Shown piece after piece: positions 45,652 through 50,908 of a DNA stretch of 50,908 nt. Position numbers and translations under genes: made by a program. The stretch spans positions 1 to 50,908 of the forward strand of contig NZ_RHOR01000016.1 of NCBI RefSeq assembly GCF_003946625.1, read 5' to 3'. Numbering within the stretch: position 1 is the first letter of the stretch; every line of letters starts with the position of its first letter. The stretch comes from Companilactobacillus kedongensis. GTDB taxonomy: Bacteria; Bacillota; Bacilli; Lactobacillales; Lactobacillaceae. The notes beneath the pieces are model-generated. The model saw only the letters and a list, made by a program, of their open reading frames with translations, did no database searches and was not told the DNA's origin.

Positions 45652-46794
45652 TTGGATAAAATTAAAGTTATGACAGTCTTTGGAACAAGACCAGAGGCAA
45701 TTAAAATGGCACCACTAGTTTTAAAATTAAAACAAAATAGTGATCGTTTTGAGACAGTGACCGTAGTTACTGCGCAACACCGTGAAATGTTGGACTCTGT
45801 ACTGGAAATATTCAAGATCAAGCCTGATTATGATTTGAATATTATGAAGGAACGTCAAACATTGAGTGGGATCACAGGCCTAGTTCTTAAAGAACTCGGC
45901 AGCATCATCGAAAAGGAAAATCCTGATATTGTCCTTGTTCATGGTGATACTACGACAACTTTTAGTGCTGCACTATCAGCCTTTTACCATCAAACAAGTA
46001 TTGGTCACGTTGAAGCTGGACTTAGAACTTGGAATAAGTACTCTCCATGGCCAGAAGAAATGAATCGTCAAATGACAGATGATCTAGCTGACTTGTACTT
46101 TGCTCCTACTAATGAAAGCAAAGCCAATCTGTTAAAAGAAAATCACAAAGGTGACAATATCTTTGTTACAGGTAACACGGCTATTGACGCTTTGAGTAGT
46201 ACAGTTCACCAAGATTATCATCACGATATTTTAGATATTATCGATCCTAATAAGAAAATGATCTTGGTAACGATGCATCGTCGTGAGAATCAAGGCGAAC
46301 CTATGAAGCAAGTTTTCAATGCTATGAAAAAAGTTATCGAAAAACATGACGATATCGAATTGATCTATCCAGTTCATCTAAATCCAGTTGTTCAAAAGAC
46401 TGCTAAAGATATTCTGGGAGATGTTGATCGAGTTCACTTGATCGATCCATTAGACGTTGTTGACTTTCACAATCTAGCATCTAAGAGTTACTTTATCATG
46501 ACTGATTCGGGTGGAGTTCAAGAAGAAGCACCATCTTTGGGTAAACCAGTTCTTGTTTTGCGTGACACGACAGAACGTCCAGAGGGTGTTGAAGCTGGAA
46601 CTCTTAAATTAGTTGGGACAGACGCTAGTGTCGTTGAAACAGAAATGAACAATCTTTTGGATAATGACGCTGAATATCAACGTATGGCTAATGCTAAGAA
46701 TCCTTATGGTGACGGAAAAGCTTCTGAAAGAATTTTGGATTCTATTAGTTATTACTTTAAACAAACAGATCAAAAACCAAATGAATTTGAATAA
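45652..46794 (+). CDS. mnaA: UDP-N-acetylglucosamine 2-epimerase (non-hydrolysing)
   Basis: A 380-residue WecB/MnaA-family enzyme that interconverts UDP-GlcNAc and UDP-ManNAc, for wall teichoic acid linkage units and capsule sugars. The N-terminal VFGTRPEAIKMAPL, VHGDTTTTF, GHVEAGLRTW, the MHRRENQG motif and TDSGGVQEEAPSLGKPVLVLR are all intact. TTG at 45652 has GAGGTG upstream; GTG at 45643 is an alternative. No teichoic acid gene is adjacent, so it stands alone here. Confidence 0.96.
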   Translation: MDKIKVMTVFGTRPEAIKMAPLVLKLKQNSDRFETVTVVTAQHREMLDSVLEIFKIKPDYDLNIMKERQTLSGITGLVLKELGSIIEKENPDIVLVHGDTTTTFSAALSAFYHQTSIGHVEAGLRTWNKYSPWPEEMNRQMTDDLADLYFAPTNESKANLLKENHKGDNIFVTGNTAIDALSSTVHQDYHHDILDIIDPNKKMILVTMHRRENQGEPMKQVFNAMKKVIEKHDDIELIYPVHLNPVVQKTAKDILGDVDRVHLIDPLDVVDFHNLASKSYFIMTDSGGVQEEAPSLGKPVLVLRDTTERPEGVEAGTLKLVGTDASVVETEMNNLLDNDAEYQRMANAKNPYGDGKASERILDSISYYFKQTDQKPNEFE

Positions 46795-46843
46795 TAGGGT
46801 TCAAAAAGATAAATAAAAATATTATCTGGTGTGCACAAAATTG

Positions 46844-46905
46844 GACCACTTGTATACCGTTCTGATACACTGTATCAGAATTAGTCAACAAGTGGTCTTT
46901 TTTTG
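46844..46905 (+). terminator. Bipartite hairpin terminator after mnaA
   Basis: The outer stem GACCACTTGT/ACAAGTGGTC (10 bp) encloses a perfect inner hairpin TTCTGATAC-ACT-GTATCAGAA (9 bp), followed by seven T. It is larger than other terminators here. The remaining 46906-47130 is very A/T-rich and shows no gene with a ribosome site. Confidence 0.8.
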
Positions 46906-47134
46906 TTCTAAAAAAATATCTTTTTTCTTAGTATTAGAAAACTTTTTTATTAAATTTTGTCTAATAAATATTTTGGATTTGGAAATTTATTATCTAACTA
47001 TCTTAATAACCATTTTATTATTAAATAGGCCTTTTTTACCTAAACTACATTTGCATACATTTAACTTGTGAAATCTTTTATATTGAATAATCGTTATATT
47101 AAGAAATTACTAATCATAAGCCGAGCCATTTAGA

Positions 47135-47163
47135 TTGTAAGCGATTTCCTAACATGGTATATT
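47135..47163 (+). promoter_or_regulatory. kbl-tdh promoter with cre site
   Basis: TTGTAA (47135-47140), a 17-base spacer and TATATT (47158-47163) form a strong promoter. TGTAAGCGATTTCC (47136-47149) matches the cre consensus except the last base and overlaps the -35 box. CcpA repression of threonine catabolism by good carbon sources is implied. Confidence 0.75.
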
Positions 47164-47200
47164 CTCGGTGAACCAAATCTAATTGAAGGAGCAAATAGTT

Positions 47201-48388
47201 ATGTCAGAGGTTTTACAAAAGTACTTGAGAGAGAATTTAGATGATCTTAAGCAAAAAGGACTTCTCAACACAATCGATGTTTTGGAAGACCATAATGGAC
47301 CAATTATCAAGATCAATGGTCGTGAAATGATCAACCTGGCATCAAATAACTACCTAGGATTTGCCGATCGTGATGAATTGAAGGATGCCGACATGGCAGC
47401 TACTGAAAAATGGGGAGTTGGTGCTGGTGCCGTTCGACCTATTAATGGTACTTTGATGATTCATAAAGAATTGGAAGAAAAAATTGCCGAATTCAAAGGT
47501 ACTGAAGCAGCAATCGCTTTCCAATCAGGATTCAACTGTAACATGGGTGCTATCTCAGCCGTTATGACAAAGAAAGATGCAATTTTGTCAGATGAGCTAA
47601 ATCATGCTTCTATTATTGATGGTTGCCGTTTATCAGGTGCCAAAATTATTCGTGTTAAGCATCAAGATATGGACGATCTTCGTCAAAAGGCTAAAGAGGC
47701 AACTGAAAGTGGTCTTTACGAAAAAATCATGTATATCACTGATGGTGTTTTCTCAATGGATGGTGACGTTGCTAATCTTCCAGAAGCTATTAAAGTAGCA
47801 GAAGAATATAACCTTATAACTTATGTTGATGATGCTCATGGATCAGGAGTTATGGGACATGGTAAAGGAACTGTTAAACATTTCGGGCTTCAAGACAAGA
47901 TCGATTTCCAAATGGGTACTTTATCAAAAGCCATCGGTGTTGTCGGAGGATATGTTGCCGGAACTAAAGAATTGATCGAATGGCTTAAGGCACGTGGACG
48001 TCCATTCTTATTCTCAACATCACTTACACCAGGAGCTTCAGCAGCATGTATTGCTTCATTAGATTTGATTATGGATCATCCAGAATATGTGGATCAATTG
48101 TGGGATAACGCAAACTACTTCAAGGAAAACCTTGAGAGAATCGGATTCACACTTTCAAAATCAGAGTCACCTATCACACCAGTTATCCTTGGTGATGAAA
48201 ACAAGACACAACAATTTTCAAATAAATTGATCGAAAATGGCGTTTACGTTAAACCGATCGTTTATCCAACTGTTCCTCTAGGAACTGGACGTATTAGAAA
48301 TATGCCAATGCGTACACATACTAAAGAAATGCTGGATCAAGCTATCACCGTGTACGAAAAAGTTGGTAAAGAGCTAGGCTTAATTTAA
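47201..48388 (+). CDS. kbl: Glycine C-acetyltransferase (2-amino-3-ketobutyrate CoA ligase)
   Basis: A 395-residue PLP enzyme of the alpha-oxoamine synthase family. It splits 2-amino-3-ketobutyrate with CoA to glycine and acetyl-CoA. The PLP lysine is in GTLSKAIG (about 244); [10 protein letters not shown] and [11 protein letters not shown] are typical. ATG at 47201 follows AAGGAG. It is the first gene of an operon with threonine dehydrogenase (31-base gap), completing a threonine-to-glycine route. Close relatives (BioF, HemA) are less likely given the tdh neighbour. Confidence 0.95.
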   Translation: MSEVLQKYLRENLDDLKQKGLLNTIDVLEDHNGPIIKINGREMINLASNNYLGFADRDELKDADMAATEKWGVGAGAVRPINGTLMIHKELEEKIAEFKGTEAAIAFQSGFNCNMGAISAVMTKKDAILSDELNHASIIDGCRLSGAKIIRVKHQDMDDLRQKAKEATESGLYEKIMYITDGVFSMDGDVANLPEAIKVAEEYNLITYVDDAHGSGVMGHGKGTVKHFGLQDKIDFQMGTLSKAIGVVGGYVAGTKELIEWLKARGRPFLFSTSLTPGASAACIASLDLIMDHPEYVDQLWDNANYFKENLERIGFTLSKSESPITPVILGDENKTQQFSNKLIENGVYVKPIVYPTVPLGTGRIRNMPMRTHTKEMLDQAITVYEKVGKELGLI

Positions 48389-48419
48389 AAAAACACTTAC
48401 CTTATTGGAGGATTTCACG

Positions 48420-49376
48420 ATGAAAAAAGTTATGGTAACAGGTTGTTTAGGTCAAATTGGTTCAGAATTGGTAGCAAAATTGAGAGAAATGAACGGTCCT
48501 GATAGTGTTATTGCCACAGATATCAGAAGACCGCTCGACAATCCAACCGTTCAAGGTGGACCATTTGAAGAATTAGATGTTAATGATTATGACAAGATGC
48601 TACAAATTGCCAAAGATAATAATGTTGATACCTTGATTCACTTAGCAGCACTACTATCAGCTGTCGCTGAAAAGAAACCTCAATTAGCTTGGAATTTAAA
48701 CATGGGTGGATTAGTAAATGCCCTTGAAGTTGCACGTGAACTTAACTTGAAGTTCTTTACCCCAAGTTCAATCGGATCATTCGGTCCTAACACTCCAAAA
48801 GATAATACTCCGCAAGATACTCTTCAAAGACCAACTACAATGTATGGTGTAACTAAAGTTTCTGGTGAATTATTGTGTGACTACTACCATACAAAATTCG
48901 GTGTAGATACACGTGGTGTTCGTTTCCCTGGACTTATTTCATATAAGACATTGCCAGGTGGAGGAACAACTGATTACGCTGTAGATATTTACTATGAAGC
49001 ACTTAAAAAGGGTTCGTATGAATCATTCATTAAAGAAGGTACATACATGGATATGATGTATATGCCAGATGCTATCGACGCAGTTATTAAATTGATGAAT
49101 GCAGATCCAGAAAAATTGGTACATAGAAATGCCTTCAATATTACAGCTATGTCATTTGAACCAGAAGACATTAAAGCATCTATCCAAAAAGTTATGCCAG
49201 AATTCGATATGACTTATGATGTTGACCCAATGCGTCAAACAATCGCTGACTCATGGCCAAACAGTATCGACCCAACATGTGCTAAAGAAGAATGGGGCTT
49301 TTCTCCAAACTACGATTTAGACGCAATGACACGCGATATGCTTGATAAATTAAAGGATAGAGTAACTCAAGGATAA
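48420..49376 (+). CDS. tdh: L-threonine 3-dehydrogenase (SDR/epimerase type)
   Basis: A 318-residue extended SDR that oxidises L-threonine to 2-amino-3-ketobutyrate with NAD. The nucleotide loop is [13 protein letters not shown] (about 6-18), the catalytic YxxxK is YGVTK (about 142-146), and the threonine-dehydrogenase-like stretch [23 protein letters not shown] is present. ATG at 48420 has GGAGG upstream. It is cotranscribed with kbl and an amino acid permease. Confidence 0.93.
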   Translation: MKKVMVTGCLGQIGSELVAKLREMNGPDSVIATDIRRPLDNPTVQGGPFEELDVNDYDKMLQIAKDNNVDTLIHLAALLSAVAEKKPQLAWNLNMGGLVNALEVARELNLKFFTPSSIGSFGPNTPKDNTPQDTLQRPTTMYGVTKVSGELLCDYYHTKFGVDTRGVRFPGLISYKTLPGGGTTDYAVDIYYEALKKGSYESFIKEGTYMDMMYMPDAIDAVIKLMNADPEKLVHRNAFNITAMSFEPEDIKASIQKVMPEFDMTYDVDPMRQTIADSWPNSIDPTCAKEEWGFSPNYDLDAMTRDMLDKLKDRVTQG

Positions 49377-49405
49377 TAATTCTTGTTTAACTCAGAGGTG
49401 AACAA

Positions 49406-50737
49406 ATGGGAGAAGGAACAACTGATCTAAAGAAAAATATTGGATTTGTTGCTGCTTTGTCCACCGTAATGGGTACAGTTATTGGTGCAGGTGTATTTTT
49501 CAAGGCCGCTGTAGTTTCTGAAGCCACGGGAACTGTAAGTTTATCACTATTAGCTTGGTTTTTAGGTGGTGTGATCACCATCTGCGCTGGTTTAACTGCC
49601 GCTGAACTGGCCGCTGCAATCCCTGAAACTGGTGGAATGATGCGCTATATCGAATATACTTACGGAAAGAAGCCAGCCTTTTTGCTAGGTTGGGCTGAAA
49701 CAGTAATATATTTCCCTGCCAATATAGCCGCATTAGCAATTATATTCAGTACACAATGCATTAATTTGTTTGGCTTAAGTCCAAGTTTACTGGTTCCGAT
49801 AGGAGTAGCGATTGCCTTATTCCTAACTTTGACCAACTTATTAGGCTCCAAAGTTGGTGGACATGTTCAATCGTTTACAACACTATTTAAACTTATTCCT
49901 ATCATTGTAATTGTTGTCTTTGGTTTATTTGCTAAATCAGACGTTCAAATCAGTTTATTGCCGGTCACAGCTGGAAAAGACTTAGGCTTCGCCACTGCCT
50001 TAGGACATGGATTACTTGCCACAATGTTTGCTTATGATGGGTGGATCCATGTTGGAAATATTGCCGGAGAGATGAAGAACCCTAGAAAACATCTACCACA
50101 GGCTATCCTGTTTGGATTAGCCGGAATCATGATCGTTTACATGTTGATCAATTATGTATTTCTCAAAACAATGCCGATCGGTCAAATCATTGGTAATAAC
50201 AATGCTGCCTCAGATGTTTCAACCGTATTATTCGGAGAATTAGGTGGTAAATTAGTAACGATCGGTATCCTGGTATCGGTATTCGGAGCAATTAACGGAT
50301 ATACGATGACAGGTATGCGTATCCCTTATGCTATGGCATTGAATAATACTTTGCCATTCAGTAAACAACTGAAAAAGTTATCTAAAAATGGTATTCCAAT
50401 TAATTGCGGTATCTTACAGATAGCAATTGCTTGTATCATGATTTTCTTAGGTGCATTTAATACCTTGACTGACATGCTGATCTTTGTAATCTGGATTTTC
50501 TATACGATGACATTTCTTGCTACTATGATTCTTAGAAAACGTGAACCAGACATGCATAGACCCTACAAAACCCTCTTTTACCCTGTAGTCCCGATTATTG
50601 CCATTCTCGGAGGCTCCTTCATTGTAATTAATACATTGTTTACCCAAACAATACTTGCTTTAGTAGGATTAGCATTGACGTTTATCGGATTACCTATCTA
50701 CCTATACAAATCAAGGCAAAAAGTAGATACAGAATAG
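49406..50737 (+). CDS. APC-family amino acid permease (SteT-like)
   Basis: A 443-residue transporter with 12 predicted membrane segments. The first segment has TVMGTVIGAGVFFKAA (about 18-33), the substrate-binding GxG bend, and AYDGWIHVGNIAGEMKNPRKHLP (about 210-232) is the conserved APC loop. It resembles the serine/threonine exchanger SteT/LAT-type proteins. Being 29 bases after tdh, it may import threonine or export glycine; the exact substrate is inferred from context. Confidence 0.88.
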   Translation: MGEGTTDLKKNIGFVAALSTVMGTVIGAGVFFKAAVVSEATGTVSLSLLAWFLGGVITICAGLTAAELAAAIPETGGMMRYIEYTYGKKPAFLLGWAETVIYFPANIAALAIIFSTQCINLFGLSPSLLVPIGVAIALFLTLTNLLGSKVGGHVQSFTTLFKLIPIIVIVVFGLFAKSDVQISLLPVTAGKDLGFATALGHGLLATMFAYDGWIHVGNIAGEMKNPRKHLPQAILFGLAGIMIVYMLINYVFLKTMPIGQIIGNNNAASDVSTVLFGELGGKLVTIGILVSVFGAINGYTMTGMRIPYAMALNNTLPFSKQLKKLSKNGIPINCGILQIAIACIMIFLGAFNTLTDMLIFVIWIFYTMTFLATMILRKREPDMHRPYKTLFYPVVPIIAILGGSFIVINTLFTQTILALVGLALTFIGLPIYLYKSRQKVDTE

Positions 50738-50743
50738 TAAATA

Positions 50744-50759
50744 TAAAAAAAGCACCCGT
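50744..50759 (+). terminator. Left arm of a terminator interrupted by the IS end
   Basis: AAAAAAAGCACCCGT is the usual 5' arm of a terminator stem, but no matching GGGTGC arm follows; the IS inverted repeat begins right after it. The permease terminator was probably split by the insertion. Confidence 0.5.
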
Positions 50760-50784
50760 TGATCTGAACCCTTAAGTTTGGACA
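50760..50784. repeat. Terminal inverted repeat of the right IS
   Basis: TGATCTGAACCCTTAAG then TTTGGACA is an IS150-group/IS3-family end (TG...GAACCC...GGACA). The transposase 3' end follows 5 bases inside, as expected. Confidence 0.8.
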
Positions 50785-50789
50785 AATAG

Positions 50790-50906
50790 TTATGCTGCTT
50801 TTTGAACGGAAAGTTCTCGGTATTTTACCGGAGACTTTCCGTTTAATTTTGTTTTAATACGTCTATTGTTATAGAAGTCGATCCATTCAGTCATTGACTG
50901 AATGAG
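50790..50906 (-). CDS. IS3-family transposase OrfB, C-terminal fragment
   Basis: Thirty-eight residues before the stop run off the right edge. The sequence MTEWIDFYNNRRIKTKLNG and then KSPVKYREL is the standard C-terminus of IS3/IS150-group OrfB (DDE integrase). The upstream part, with the DDE residues, is outside the window. The element is read on the minus strand. Confidence 0.92.
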   Translation of the reverse strand, partial: LIQSMTEWIDFYNNRRIKTKLNGKSPVKYRELSVQKAA

Positions 50907-50908
50907 AT

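Noticed and set aside
46829-47071. 80-codon hydrophobic plus-strand frame after mnaA
   Set aside because: Crosses the mnaA terminator hairpin, has no ribosome site, and reflects A/T-rich sequence.

Overview
The window reads as chromosomal DNA of a low-GC Gram-positive bacterium of the family Lactobacillaceae. Evidence is the A/T-rich sequence, AGGAGG-type ribosome sites with many TTG/GTG starts, CcpA (cre) sites, the pcrA-ligA-camS-gatCAB-dagK-rlmCD gene order, a DUF3290-DUF421 pair, an SDR-type threonine dehydrogenase beside Kbl, and H2O-forming NADH oxidases. A Companilactobacillus-like species is my best guess, but that is inference. Both window edges lie inside IS3-family-like insertion sequences, which suggests the ends were set by repeats.

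Layout. 1-5.5 kb: IS end, an arylsulfotransferase-like lipoprotein, an orphan HigA-like antitoxin, a large membrane protein, and rbsDK with a cre site. 5.5-11.3 kb: cold-shock protein, MFS exporter, MIP18-family protein, membrane-anchored glucosaminidase, then xpt, a divergent purK and purB. 11.4-22.6 kb: a conserved housekeeping run (pcrA, ligA, camS, gatCAB, dagK, rlmCD). 22.6-27.3 kb: a small XRE regulator facing a minus-strand cluster of a solo PTS EIIC, a surface alpha/beta hydrolase and an AgrC/AgrA-type two-component system. 27.4-31.7 kb: oxidoreductase, DEAD-box helicase, tRNA-Arg(CCT), a HigBA toxin-antitoxin module, a remnant of an Ltp-type lipoprotein gene, and an SDR dehydrogenase with a MerR-type promoter. 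31.7-37 kb: DUF3290-DUF421, a tiny membrane protein with a multicopper oxidase, and three tandem paralogous membrane proteins, each behind the same cre-like/terminator-like leader. 37-45.5 kb: a GGDEF protein and an EAL protein, two paralogous NADH oxidases bracketing EAL, GNAT and ornithine-cyclodeaminase genes, two copies of a covarying structured repeat, and fba. 45.6-50.9 kb: mnaA, then a cre-controlled threonine-to-glycine operon (kbl, tdh, amino-acid permease) whose terminator seems to be cut by the right-hand IS.

The most interesting non-coding signals are the two multi-stem inverted-repeat elements at 43871-44013 and 44146-44298. They share a core in opposite orientation, and their stems differ by compensatory changes. 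Next is the repeated attenuator-like leader before the three membrane genes. No CRISPR array, rRNA, integrase or prophage structural gene is visible. Start sites are often revised from the longest reading frame to the codon with a proper ribosome site. Family assignments come from recognised motifs, without database searches.
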